This document shows positions 1 to 9,650 of a DNA stretch of 64,000 nucleotides, in pieces. Each line of letters begins with the position of its first letter. The stretch's first letter is position 1. A program made the position numbers and the translations under genes. Under the pieces are notes generated by a model, which was not told the origin of the DNA, made no database searches, and saw nothing but the letters and a program-made list of their open reading frames with translations. This stretch comes from Ipomoea triloba. Its lineage: Eukaryota; Streptophyta; Magnoliopsida; Solanales; Convolvulaceae. The stretch is taken from assembly GCF_003576645.1 (NCBI RefSeq), contig NC_044925.1:1741093-1805092 (forward strand), in the 5' to 3' direction.

Positions 1-241
1 ATCAATTTGAACCTTATTCCTTTTTAAAATATCAATAATTTTTATCACTAATTACTAATTTGAGTTGAAATTATTTGTTTGTTTATTATTTATGCTTGTT
101 TATATGTGTTTACAATGAGCATTTTTTTACCATCAAGTGCATATTGTTATAGAACACATTGTTGTACTTTCTAGTACAACTGAGCTTCTTTTTCACTTGA
201 AGCTATCCCAATCTATCTCTCTCTCTCCATACATACATACA

Positions 242-292
<51 letters not shown>

Positions 293-570
293 TTATTGTG
301 CGGAGTCCTACTAAAACCTCTTGTTTGGTATAATTGGCTGCAGAAAAGTTAAGAGGATCCATGGCTTATTTGGCTGCAAAATGAAATTTCTCGACAAAGA
401 AAGGGGAATGTTAGAGCATCAACACCGACGGTGCCAGGAAAACAAGTTTCCAGATAATTTTATCAATGATCTGATTCATACCAAGTTTGTAGAAAAAAAA
501 AAAAAAGAACCAAAAAGTTATATCTTTAGTGTGAAAAAAAAAACAAATTAAGGTGGAAAACAAGCAGGGG

Positions 571-653
571 GCTTCAGGGTGTGTAACAATCAGATCATTG
601 ATAATTATCTCACTGAAATCCGCTAAGATATTTTGTATTATATCATCATAAGC
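571..653 (-). ncRNA. Box C/D snoRNA, family 2, copy a (25S rRNA guide)
   Basis: On the minus strand a C box ATGATGA (649-643) lies just inside a short GCTT/AAGC terminal stem, and a D box CTGA (77-74 of 5xx, i.e. 577-574) lies at the other end. The guide next to the D box, TTGTTACACAC, is complementary to GTGTGTAACAA, and an internal segment CTTAGCGGATT is complementary to AATCCGCTAAG. Both target strings lie next to each other in a conserved part of plant 25S rRNA (known from memory, not searched). The internal D' box is degenerate. A second copy lies at 1764-1845. Inferred role: guide for 2'-O-methylation in the nucleolus. Confidence 0.72.
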
Positions 654-744
654 CCAAATCAAATAGATTTGTTAACAAAAAAAAACAATACCCAAAAGAA
701 GATATAATTATAAAAATCAAGAAAAAGGGAGATGAAGATTGGGT

Positions 745-822
745 GTGCTCAGACAGCCAAGGGTTTGTCTTCAAACAGAAGGTCAGAAACTCTAGTCCAC
801 ATAAATTGCATCCTCACCGCAC
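745..822 (-). ncRNA. Box C/D snoRNA, family 1, copy a (25S rRNA guide)
   Basis: The minus strand reads terminal stem GTGC, a C-box-like GTGAGGA (817-811), an internal CTGA (D'), a C'-like TTGAAGA, a guide ending CCCTTGGCTGT, D box CTGA (752-749) and closing stem GCAC. The guide is an 11-nt antisense match to ACAGCCAAGGG of 25S/28S rRNA, directly beside the D box, as required for a methylation guide; by the fifth-nucleotide rule the target would be the C of ACAGC. The sequence is nearly identical to copy b at 1966-2043, with changes outside boxes and guide. Confidence 0.75.
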
Positions 823-1565
823 CCCATTCACACTAAATACAATTATTTCAATCTCAGAAGCTTTAGCCTTAAACAACCATATTTTTTAAAAGGTACCTTT
901 CGATTAATTGACAAGTTAATGTTGTATGCAGTAAGCAAATGAAATACTGCCCTGGACACTACACAATCATCTGCTTCTTTACTATCCTCAACTGTTTCCT
1001 TGTGGATATAGGATTCTACATTCCAAATCATTCATCAGCTATTCAAATTTCTCCAATAGACAATTTTCTTACAAAGTGACAGACCATTCTTGCTCTTGAT
1101 TAAGGTATAAACATTCGTAAACTTTGGCCACTATACTGTTCCTATTTGCTTTTGAAATGGTTTCTGTTGCAAAGGGGAGTACTGTCCATATTTTGAGCAT
1201 TTTAAATTCCAAACTTTGTTGGATTTAAAACATTCAAATAGTTAACGAATGAATTCTCTAGAACAAGTTCATAACATATTAAAATTTATTTATTTACAAA
1301 ACTTCATTAGAATTTTGAAGTCCATTGATATGTAAGTGGTGTTTCCAGGATGCAATAGCACAGTGAAAAAGTCCATTGATCAGGATATGCCACTCTTCTT
1401 CCCTTTCGCGTCTGAGCCATTATGCCAAGAGGAACTTATATTCTCCCCCAGAATTGGTAATAGACGCATATATACACAAAACAAACATACACAAAAACTT
1501 CAAATTTTTTTTTTACAAATTTCATACTTAAAAAATTGAAATAAAATAATTTGATATTGAAATAA

Positions 1566-1677
1566 AATGCTCAGTGGAAGGAGAAGTCGTTAATTAGAAG
1601 GCTCACGGAGAAGGATTAAAAATCCAACTTTTACCCACTGCCCAAAACACCAGAGGTGTTCATCTCATCACAGCATT
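1566..1677 (-). ncRNA. Box C/D snoRNA, family 3 (18S rRNA 3'-end guide)
   Basis: On the minus strand a perfect C box GTGATGA (1671-1665) and D box CTGA (1574-1571) are enclosed by a five-base terminal stem AATGC/GCATT. Directly upstream of the D box is ACGACTTCTCCTTCC, a 15-nt perfect antisense of GGAAGGAGAAGTCGT, the conserved segment just before the 3' end of plant 18S rRNA. The fifth-nucleotide rule points to the second A of GGAA. At 112 nt it is long for a C/D snoRNA. It sits between the two duplicated units and no second copy was seen. Confidence 0.75.
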
Positions 1678-1763
1678 CAACAAAATCAATTCAAATCAAA
1701 TTTCCAGCAAAACAAAAAAAAAAAAACAAAAAAATATCTTTTATTGTGAAAAACAAGAAGGGA

Positions 1764-1845
1764 GCTTCAGTGTGTGTAACAATCAGATCATTGATGAAAT
1801 ATCTCACTGAAATCCGCTAAGATAATTTGTATTATCATCATAAGC
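1764..1845 (-). ncRNA. Box C/D snoRNA, family 2, copy b (25S rRNA guide)
   Basis: The arrangement matches copy a: stem GCTT/AAGC, C box ATGATGA (1841-1835), internal CTTAGCGGATT, guide TTGTTACACAC and terminal D box CTGA (1770-1767). Both antisense segments are retained although the spacers have diverged, which supports selection on the guides. It lies 100 nt downstream (in transcription) of snoRNA family 1 copy b, so the two are likely processed from one precursor. Confidence 0.75.
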
Positions 1846-1965
1846 CCACATCAAACCAGATTTGTTTTTTTTTAAAAAAAAAACTATAGAAATCAATAAA
1901 AAATAAAAAAAAAACCAAAAAAAAAAAACTATAGAAATCAAGAAACAAGGAGATGAAGGTTGGGT

Positions 1966-2043
1966 GTGCTCAGACAGCCAAGGGTTTGTCTTCAACCGTA
2001 AGATCAGAAACTCTAGTCCACATAAATTGCATCCTCACCGCAC
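1966..2043 (-). ncRNA. Box C/D snoRNA, family 1, copy b (25S rRNA guide)
   Basis: This is the promoter-proximal member of the cluster. The GTGC/GCAC terminal stem encloses C-like GTGAGGA (2038-2032), an internal CTGA, C'-like TTGAAGA, the guide CCCTTGGCTGT and D box CTGA (1973-1970). The C box departs from RTGATGA at one base. A second guide before the internal CTGA (CTAGAGTTT) can pair with AAACTCTGG of 25S rRNA with one G-U pair; this is weaker evidence. Confidence 0.75.
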
Positions 2044-2159
2044 CCCATAGAAATTATCAACACATAAAACTAAAGAGAAAACAAACATGTGGGAGAGAGA
2101 GAGAGGAACTTACAGAAGAGAAGGAAGGATGGAATGAGAGGAGAGGTAGGGAGGTTTGG

Positions 2160-2331
2160 AATATATAGATACACATTAGGAGGAGAGGTTCCGCATAGAT
2201 CTCATCTCCTCCGGCGGCTCCGGCTAGGGATTTTGTGCAGAGAGGAGACTTTGTTTAGGGTTTTGTGGTGGCCCTTAGGCCCAACCATAGATTAGGGCTC
2301 TGTTTGAAGCCTATTTACTTCAAACGGCCCA
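2160..2331 (-). promoter_or_regulatory. Promoter of the snoRNA cluster (TATA, telo-box, Site II)
   Basis: Read on the minus strand, two TGGGCC Site II elements (2331-2326 and 2083-equivalent at 2283-2278), a telo-box AAAACCCTAAAC (2264-2253) and a TATA-like TCTATATAT (about 2169-2161) precede the first snoRNA by about 120 nt. Telo-box plus Site II is the known promoter signature of plant ribosomal-protein and polycistronic snoRNA genes. The transcript start was not determined. Confidence 0.65.
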
Positions 2332-2374
2332 ATCATTCAGTTAGTGGCCTCCGTAACATTCTACATTTGGACTA

Positions 2375-2379
<5 letters not shown>

Positions 2380-2414
<35 letters not shown>

Positions 2415-2732
2415 ATTTNNNNNNNNNNNNNNNNNNNNNNNNNNNNNNNNNNNNNNNNNNNNNNNNNNNNNNNNNNNNNNNNNNNNNNNNNNNNNNNNNN
2501 NNNNNNNNNNNNNNNNNNNNNNNNNNNNNNNNNNNNNNNNNNNNNNNNNNNNNNNNNNNNNNNNNNNNNNNNNNNNNNNNNNNNNNNNNNNNNNNNNNNN
2601 NNNNNNNNNNNNNNNNNNNNNNNNNNNNNNNNNNNNNNNNNNNNNNNNNNNNNNNNNNNNNNNNNNNNNNNNNNNNNNNNNNNNNNNNNNNNNNNNNNNN
2701 NNNNNNNNNNNNNNNNNNNNNNNNNNNNTTTT

Positions 2733-2770
<38 letters not shown>

Positions 2771-2775
2771 AAAAG
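2380..2775 (-). mobile_element. Unresolved retroposon-like insertion containing a 310-base gap
   Basis: The gap (N at 2419-2728) has poly-T on both sides, and the whole block is bracketed by an exact 17-bp direct repeat ACATTTGGACTATCTTT at 2363-2379 and 2776-2792. A target-site duplication next to poly-T is what a poly(A)-tailed retroposon on the minus strand leaves. The body of the element is not readable, so its family is unknown. Confidence 0.5.
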
Positions 2776-2792
2776 ACATTTGGACTATCTTT

Positions 2793-4985
2793 AATCTGCA
2801 TTTGCTATTTTTGGATAGGAATTGAAATTTCGGTAGTTTGTATTTTTTAAGTTGCTATTTTTTATTTTTTATTTTTGTTTTAAATTGTACTAAGATGACA
2901 CTTTGACTAGGAGTTGACGGAGATGGGAATTCCCCTTTCCTGTCACACCCCGTTGCCTTTCCTACTCAGGGGATTATTTGGGATGAGGAAGTGGAAACCC
3001 AACAAATTATATTGTGGACCATTATCTATTTAGCAATGTGTACTGAAGGTTCATTATTTGGTAATATACTAAATAATGAATTTTCAGTACATAAATAATG
3101 TATATTTAAAAGTGAACATCCGATTATTAAAAATGTATCTTAGGTCAATGGTTGGACTTTGGTCCATGGTATAATGATTCGTGGAAATTACCGTTATGGG
3201 AAGTCAAAAAATTAAAAAGAAAAGCGTCAACTAAACCCTTGAATGTTATTATATGAAAAGTCAAATATGTTTTTAACCTTTTATAAGTTGTAATTAAGTC
3301 TATCAACTAGTGTCTTAAACCTCTGGGTAAGGTCCATTTGGTAACTTGAAAAATGACTCCCGGAAGTTATTTTTTAGATTTTTCTATGTTTGGGTATTCA
3401 AAGAAAATAAAGTCAAGGAAAAATATTTATTATGGTCAATGAAAAAAAAATTCAATTTGGCAGAAAATGTCTTTCCAAATTTTTATCTAAATATATTTTT
3501 CCAGATTCTTTAATTTTTTCGTCTTTTTCTTCTCTCTAAACTCTCTTCAAACTAGTTTCCGAATTATTAATACCACCACCGATGTAGCACTAACAAGTTA
3601 TGGTGAGTGTACGGATGTGAAATGTTGTCCTCAGGGGATTGAAGGTTATGGCACGTAATATGCAATCACAAGAAACTAAGCACTAGCATAATGAAATACA
3701 CAAGAAGCTAAGCAAACAACAAGTTTAAGGAAATGGTAATACTAACACATATACACAAGATAAACACAAAAAAAAAAAAAAAAAAAAAGGACTCAAGCTA
3801 AGGGCACTATCATCTAGATGTTTCAACAACCTACGGGGTTAGCGAGAATAAATAACCAAGAATTCAAACGAGATTGCACATAGGTATCCTAGTCTAAAGC
3901 CACTTTCGTGAACAAAAATACAAGGATTCAAACAAGAAGTTGTCTCACTCTCGTGGTGTAACGATTCCAAGTTCATCAAGCACACAAAGCATCTTAAACC
4001 CCCAATTTCTCCTATTTTCATAGAAGCAAATTGGATTTATGCAATGGGTGGCTCAAATCCCTGACCCAAATTCTCATTGTAGCCAAGAATTCTCTAAATA
4101 CATGATAATGAATGTGTACATCAAACATTAACAAGATATAAACACAAAACCTTCACAAATACATGAAACGTAGGTTAAAGTTCTTCCCCATTTTGCAATA
4201 ATCACAAATTAAACATCAAGATAGATAATACAACCCTACTCAAGTCTAAAAACTAACTACTTATGATTAAATAGCATAAAGAACACGAAAACACAAGTAA
4301 TAAACATAAATCTTGTAAAAGAAAGAGATAAGGGAAAGAAAAACTTCTCTAGTGAAATGGATGGTAAATCTTGGAATCCAAGTGTTGAATCATTGATTAC
4401 AAGCTTCAAATATGTTTAGGACCCTAAATCTAAGCCTAATCTAACCTAAAAATATGAAAGGAAGTGAAAGAAAATGACTAGGATTCGAATAGGGTCGGAA
4501 CCGTGTAAAAATGAGTGAAAACGAGCTTAAATAAGTGGCAGAGCATATAGGGATAGCCTTAGGGACGTGCATACACTAGGGGTACAAATTCTTCAGTTGC
4601 ACACTACCTTGACATGGACGAGCTGGGGGACGGCTATCCACCAAGCAGTACGAGTTCCCTAGATTTTGCACAGTTGATTCGATTTGCACTATCTTGTCAT
4701 TTCCCATTCATTTTAACTTTGAAATATTTAGCATATGAACATGGGTCGGTTTTGGGCAAACTCTATAAGTTTGGAACTTTAACTTCAAGAACGATTTTGA
4801 CCCCATGTGACTTTCTTTTTAGGCTTTAATGTCTACATAAGAGTTGTAGACTTTTGAGTCTTCTTTTCAATGGCACAAGAATCACTTAATTTGGATATTT
4901 CTTGACCGAGATATGGTCCAAATATTGAACAATGGTCAATATATGCGAGAATTCAACTTCTTGCTCTTTTGTTCGACTTTTTTCT
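2793..4985. other. Repeat-derived intergenic DNA, no gene recognised
   Basis: AT-rich DNA with stop codons in all frames beyond about 70 codons. From about 3580 the text looks like a decayed transposon, contiguous with the CACTA end at 5329. No coding domain could be read. Confidence 0.5.
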
Positions 4986-4989
4986 TGGT

Positions 4990-5329
4990 TTGTTCTTGTG
5001 GTGTTGTCTTTGGACAAAATGCACAAAGACAACACACCAACAACAACGGTTACATAAAACCGTTGTCTTTTATTAAAAAAAAATGCACATAGACAACGGT
5101 TTTTTAAAACCGTTGTCTTTGTGGTGTTGTCTTTTGTCGAAATGCACAAAGACAACACACTAAAGACAACGGTTTGGTAAAAATTTGGTAAAAACCGTTG
5201 TCTTTGATAAAAGTGTTGCGTCAAAGACAACGGTTTTGGACAAAACTGTTGTCTTTTACACAAAAGACAACACTTTTGTCAAAAACCGTTGTCTTTGTAC
5301 TGTTGTCTTTGTGCATTTTTCTTGTAGTG
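4990..5329 (-). mobile_element. CACTA (En/Spm-type) transposon end with subterminal repeats
   Basis: The block ends with CTTGTAGTG at 5321-5329, the reverse complement of CACTACAAG, the standard terminus of plant CACTA elements. Inside it are about ten copies of a short motif AAGACAACGGTTTT in both orientations, typical of the subterminal transposase-binding repeats of this superfamily. The opposite terminus was not found, so the copy looks truncated or very old. No transposase reading frame remains. Confidence 0.7.
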
Positions 5330-6399
5330 TACTATTTGGTTTCCTTGTAAGTATTTTATCCATTCTCTAGGTAGTAGTAGTAACAATAAGAAGATAGATA
5401 AAATATTGGATATAAGTGAATATAAATGCATTTATCAACCACCACCACAGTACCACAACCACACCACCACCACCACTGCTGCTCGAAAAATATTTTTATG
5501 ATTTCCAAATGGACCCTTAGAGAATTATAAAACTTAAATGGCTAAATTATAAATTAATATGCTTAATTGATTATAATTTTTTAAATATTTTATTAAGATA
5601 TGTTTAGATGATCTATAATCAATTTTTTAATAAAGGTTGTCTAACAACATTAAGAACCTCCAACCATCTTTTATGTATACCTTATTGCTATATATAAAAG
5701 TTCATAATGATTGTTAGACACATTGCAAATGTATTTTATACATGATAAATACTTTGTATTAATCTATGGGCTTTCATGTATATATTTGTCTATTTTCATA
5801 AATTTAAAAAAAAATTAATTTGAAATCTATTCTACTATATTTATTACTTATGGTAATTATAAATTTTACAAGTTGTATTTATTACTGACCATTTTTTATG
5901 TATACCATCAAAATTGCTATAAAAGATCATTTTTAAATTTTCTTGAATTTTATAATGTATTTTAAAAGAATAGATTTGCTATATATCCAACCACAACATA
6001 TTATAGATGTGTTTATTTATAATTTTCATAAACTTTATAGTTCTATTTTAAAGTTTTAATATTTAGTTGGTTGTATAATTTTTAATACACAATACAATTT
6101 TATTATTATTTTAAGTGATTAAAATTGATGATCATTCACTTTTATCTTTTATTTTAATTAACATTTTGAAGAAATTATTAATTCAACAAGGTGGTTAGTT
6201 ACTTTTTTTTTTTTTCAAGTTTAATGATTTATTAATTTGAATTTTTTTGGAGTTCAATACATGAATTCAATTGTTCTAATAACAATTTTGAGGGCTTATT
6301 TTACTCATATTCTTCTTCTTCTCCAATTTAGAGTATTTTTTGATTGAGTGGATAGTAGGTATCAAAGCAACATAAATTTAGGTTATTTTTAATAATCTA
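5330..6399. other. AT-rich intergenic DNA
   Basis: Very AT-rich, with a CCA-rich microsatellite patch near 5440-5480. No gene, clear repeat terminus or regulatory site was recognised before the tRNA gene. Confidence 0.5.
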
Positions 6400-6471
6400 G
6401 CCTCTATAGCATAGTGGTAGTGCATTCGCTTCGTAAGCGAAAGATCGTGAGTTCAATCCTCACTAGAGGCT
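6400..6471 (+). tRNA. tRNA-Thr (anticodon CGU)
   Basis: A 72-nt cloverleaf. The acceptor stem is GCCTCTA/TAGAGGC, the D arm contains AGTGGTAG, the anticodon stem TTCGC/GCGAA encloses loop TTCGTAA with anticodon CGT, and the T arm is GTGAG-TTCAATC-CTCAC. All stems pair. The internal A and B boxes are intact and a TTTT run starts at the discriminator base, giving a Pol III terminator. It reads codon ACG. Confidence 0.9.
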
Positions 6472-6570
6472 TTTACTAATCATTACACTTGAATAAGGTA
6501 TTAACAAAATTATAAAACAATCTAATCTAAAAACATAACAAGTCTCAATCATCCATTTTTTAGTGCTAAC

Positions 6571-6632
6571 CATTTTGTACATTGTGTTTTCAAAGTTGTA
6601 CATTTTGTACATTGTGTTTTCAAAGTTGTACT
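6571..6632. repeat. 31-bp tandem duplication, two exact copies
   Basis: Two adjacent identical units containing CATTTTGTACATTGTG. A fragment of SINE family I (reverse complement of CTTGTGGTCTAGTGGC) follows at about 6636-6676. Confidence 0.75.
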
Positions 6633-7149
6633 ATACAAGGGTGCAACCAGTGCCACTAGACCACAAGGTGTTTGGTTGAAATACATATATGATTGTTATC
6701 TATTTTAGATACATTAAATAATATATGATATGGTTATTTAATTCCTCAAATGGTAATTACCTTCCAACGGAATCCTTTTCTTGATTTTGCTTTTGTCACA
6801 AATCACTTATAAAAGCATTCAAAACCTTCGACTTCATATCTCAACCCTAACATTAGTGGTTAAGATGTCATAATCTATATGATCTTAGTTTTTCGAAGAT
6901 CGAGGGAGAAGAATCTCTCTCCCTCTCTCTCTATCTCTCTCAATTTGTTAAATTATATATGTTAAGGGATTACAAGGTATTCGTTGTGGCGGTATGTAGT
7001 ACACGCGTCCATCTAAAATTATATTTTATGTTGTAAGCTATTATCAGTTATTTTTGAAGTATGTGTCTATTTTTTTTTTTTAATGATGAGGAACCCGTAA
7101 TCACTATTTGGTGGTGTGCACTAGATAAATTCTGCCTTGTAATCTTAGT

Positions 7150-7620
7150 TGTAGTTCTTATATCGTGAACCGCAGTCCACAATGATGCATTGTGCACCAA
7201 GGTCACCAAAATTAAACGACGTTGTTTCAATAAGTGGGAGAAACGACTCTCGTAAATTTCCGTAATTGATACTACAGTTCATCTCAAATGATACTATAGT
7301 TGTGTTGAAATGATACTGAAGTTGTGTTGAACTGATACTGCAGTTGTGTTGAACTGATACTGCAGTTGTGTCCCTAACTAATACTACAATTCATCTCAAA
7401 TAATACTACAATTGTGTTGAACTGATATTATAGTTGTGTTGAACTGATACTGCAGTTGTCGGAGGCCGTTTCATTCGTCTGAAACTGCAGTTATGTTGAA
7501 AGGGAATTGCAGTTGCGCGGAATGAAGACAGTTTCATCCGTCTGTTTTCATTAATCAAAATGACGTTGTTTTGTCACTTGGACCAAAATACTTGGTGGAC
7601 CGCTGTCCACAGTAAAATTT
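7150..7620. mobile_element. Foldback MITE with internal minisatellite
   Basis: The outer ends are inverted: CGCAGTCCACA near 7170 and TGTGGACAGCGG-type sequence read on the other strand near 7610, each followed inward by an ACGACGTTGTTT-like block. The interior (about 7266-7510) is a degenerate tandem repeat of about 24 bp with core GTTGTGTTGAACTGATACT, around nine units. No coding capacity. The same kind of end occurs near 32881. Confidence 0.5.
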
Positions 7621-8159
7621 GCGTCTTAGCTGGTAATTAAAAGACCAAAAGGAGGCAAATAATCTTAAGTTGTCTGATCTATAGCTGACTGCTGGCTCAA
7701 ATCAAGAAGCCTAATAGACCGTTCCCACTGAGAGTCTTTGTAATCACCAAGTATGCATTATTTTGACCTAATATATTATATATGTGAAGTTATTTTTAAT
7801 AAAAAAGATAAATACATAATTATATTTTTCTACTAAAATTACAATATAAATTGATCAACGAATATTATTAATACAATCAATGAATATATCCCAAGATGAT
7901 AACTAATCATAATACTTTATAGAGAAAGATTAACTTATAAACCCCACCAAAATTATTCTTAGTGAGGTCAAACTTATGACATTTAGTTTTAATTACCTTG
8001 AAGATAATGTTAGGAATAAAGTATAATTATAAATTGTAATGATGTTGACTAATTGCATATAAAAATTAGTATCCCTAAAATTTATTAACTTATGATTGAG
8101 TTTGCCAATTTACAAGTATTCAATGAAAATAAAGAGGTTTTTTTTTTTTTTTTAAAGTA

Positions 8160-8311
8160 CTATTAACGCTATTACATTGTAGTATTTGTTCATCTATACT
8201 TCCTCAGTCTGTTGAAGCACAAAGAGTCAATATCACCTCCACTGAGACTCAATCTCATGACCTCCCATTTGAGAGAGTCATTACATGTCACTTAACCACA
8301 AAATATCGCAT
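8160..8311 (-). mobile_element. SINE family I copy, degenerate
   Basis: The reverse complement follows the 170-bp SINE at 11441-11610: a decayed B box, the internal phrase TTGACTCTTTGTGCTTCAA and the 3' part ending in TACAATGTAATAG. Stops and indels are irrelevant because the family is non-coding. Confidence 0.6.
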
Positions 8312-8881
8312 TAGATAGTGAATATTATACAGTGATTTTAGTAAACTCCACTTTTATTTAATAGCTTGCAAATCACTAAATCATAATGGAATGATCATGC
8401 GCTATTAACTCAATTGAAAAAATATTGACAAGAATTAAATTTGTGATTTTTTAGTATCATAATTATGCTTTACCCACTTTAACGGATGCCTTTCAAAATA
8501 AAACACATCAAACGAGATACATTTCTCAACAATGCCGTAGCCGCATGAGACCACCACATGCCCCTTCTATAGAAGTATAATCTTGTGCAGGTAAAAAAGT
8601 GGAACACATGTTTCTTAACTAAATTAGGTTAATTTTTATTTTTTTTTTTAAATGAAGTTAGTGAGATTGCTACTGATTTGATAATACTACTATAATAGAG
8701 GCCTGGTTGCTAAGGGACAGCAGTGGAAAATTAAATAATGAATGTACTTTTGTAATTAACTATAAAGCCAAAATTAGCAGTTTGGTTTTGGGAAATTATT
8801 TATTGGATGGAAATTTTTAAACAATTTGCTAAGACTAGACTAGAAATTTTGTGTAAATAAGTTTGAGTTGACATGATATAT

Positions 8882-9024
8882 GGCATCAAACCCTTCCCTT
8901 TATACGGGAGGTGGTGGGTTCGAGCCTCAGTGCGGGCAATATTGACTGTGCTTCAATAGGTTGAGAAAGTAGTTATGAACAGATACTGCAGTGTAATAGA
9001 GTCAGTAGTATTCAAAAAAAAAAA
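8882..9024 (+). mobile_element. SINE family I copy, 5'-truncated
   Basis: It begins inside the family consensus at GGCATCAAACCC, has an intact B box GGTTCGAGCC, the phrase TGTGCTTCAATAGGTTGAG and a poly-A tail. It abuts the left arm of the inverted repeat. Arm plus SINE are bracketed by imperfect direct repeats of about 23 bp (8617-8639 and 9025-9047; AACTAAATTAGG core). Confidence 0.75.
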
Positions 9025-9144
9025 AACTAAATTAGGTAAATTTTTGTTTACCCAACTTCGTGTTTTCCCATCTAACGCATATCGAAAGGATGCAGTAATT
9101 TATATTGAGACTATACACGTCGAATACGAAATAATAGAGTAATA

Positions 9145-9147
9145 TAA

Positions 9148-9181
<34 letters not shown>

Positions 9182-9195
9182 GTTATTGTTATTAT
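9145..9195. repeat. (ATT)n microsatellite
   Basis: About 14 ATT units with interruptions, in the loop of the inverted repeat. Confidence 0.9.
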
Positions 9196-9650
9196 ATAAT
9201 AACATTTAAAATAACACAAATTTAAATCTTCATCAAAATAAATCTCCGTCAAAGATATTGTAATCAAGCGGCATAACTATAACTCTCCCAAATAGAATGT
9301 CATAAGTTCAAACACAACCCTCAATAGGTAACCTCTCATTCCCTTTTTATTAGAATTTCACCTCATTGACATTACTAATGTATCTCATAGAACATGTTAA
9401 TTAATTAAACGTATATATCATGTCACCTCAAACTTATTTACACAAAATTTCTAGTCTAGTCTTAGCAAATTGTTTAAAAATTTCCATCCAATAAATAATT
9501 TCCTAAAACCAAACTGCTTTTGGCTTTATAGTTAATTACAAAAGTACATTCATTATTTAATTTTCCCCTGCTGTCCCTTAGCAACCAGGCCTCTATTATA
9601 GTAGTATTATCAAATCAGTAGCAATCTCACTAACTTCATTTTTAAAAATA

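Larger units (their letters stand above)
8641..9650. repeat. Large near-perfect inverted repeat, arms about 235 bp
   Basis: The left arm (about 8645-8881) and the reverse complement of the right arm (about 9415-9647) differ at only a handful of positions (for example CAGTGG/CAGGGG, a three-base indel, TTTGGG/TTTAGG). The loop of about 530 bp holds a SINE and an (ATT)n tract. A transcript across it would form a long double-stranded stem. No terminal motif of a known DNA transposon was seen. Confidence 0.85.

Noticed and set aside
738..833. A possible conserved micropeptide (MQFMWTRVSDL..DKPLAV) in both copies
   Set aside because: The conservation is fully explained by the box C/D snoRNA (boxes, terminal stem and rRNA guide), and changes between copies are not biased to synonymous sites.
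843..1031. 62-codon minus-strand frame between snoRNAs
   Set aside because: Lies within the predicted non-coding precursor; no recognisable protein and no duplicate in the second unit.
2265..2779. Open frames of 131-168 codons spanning the N gap
   Set aside because: They consist of poly-Phe or poly-Lys from T/A runs and unknown residues across N; no real coding signal.
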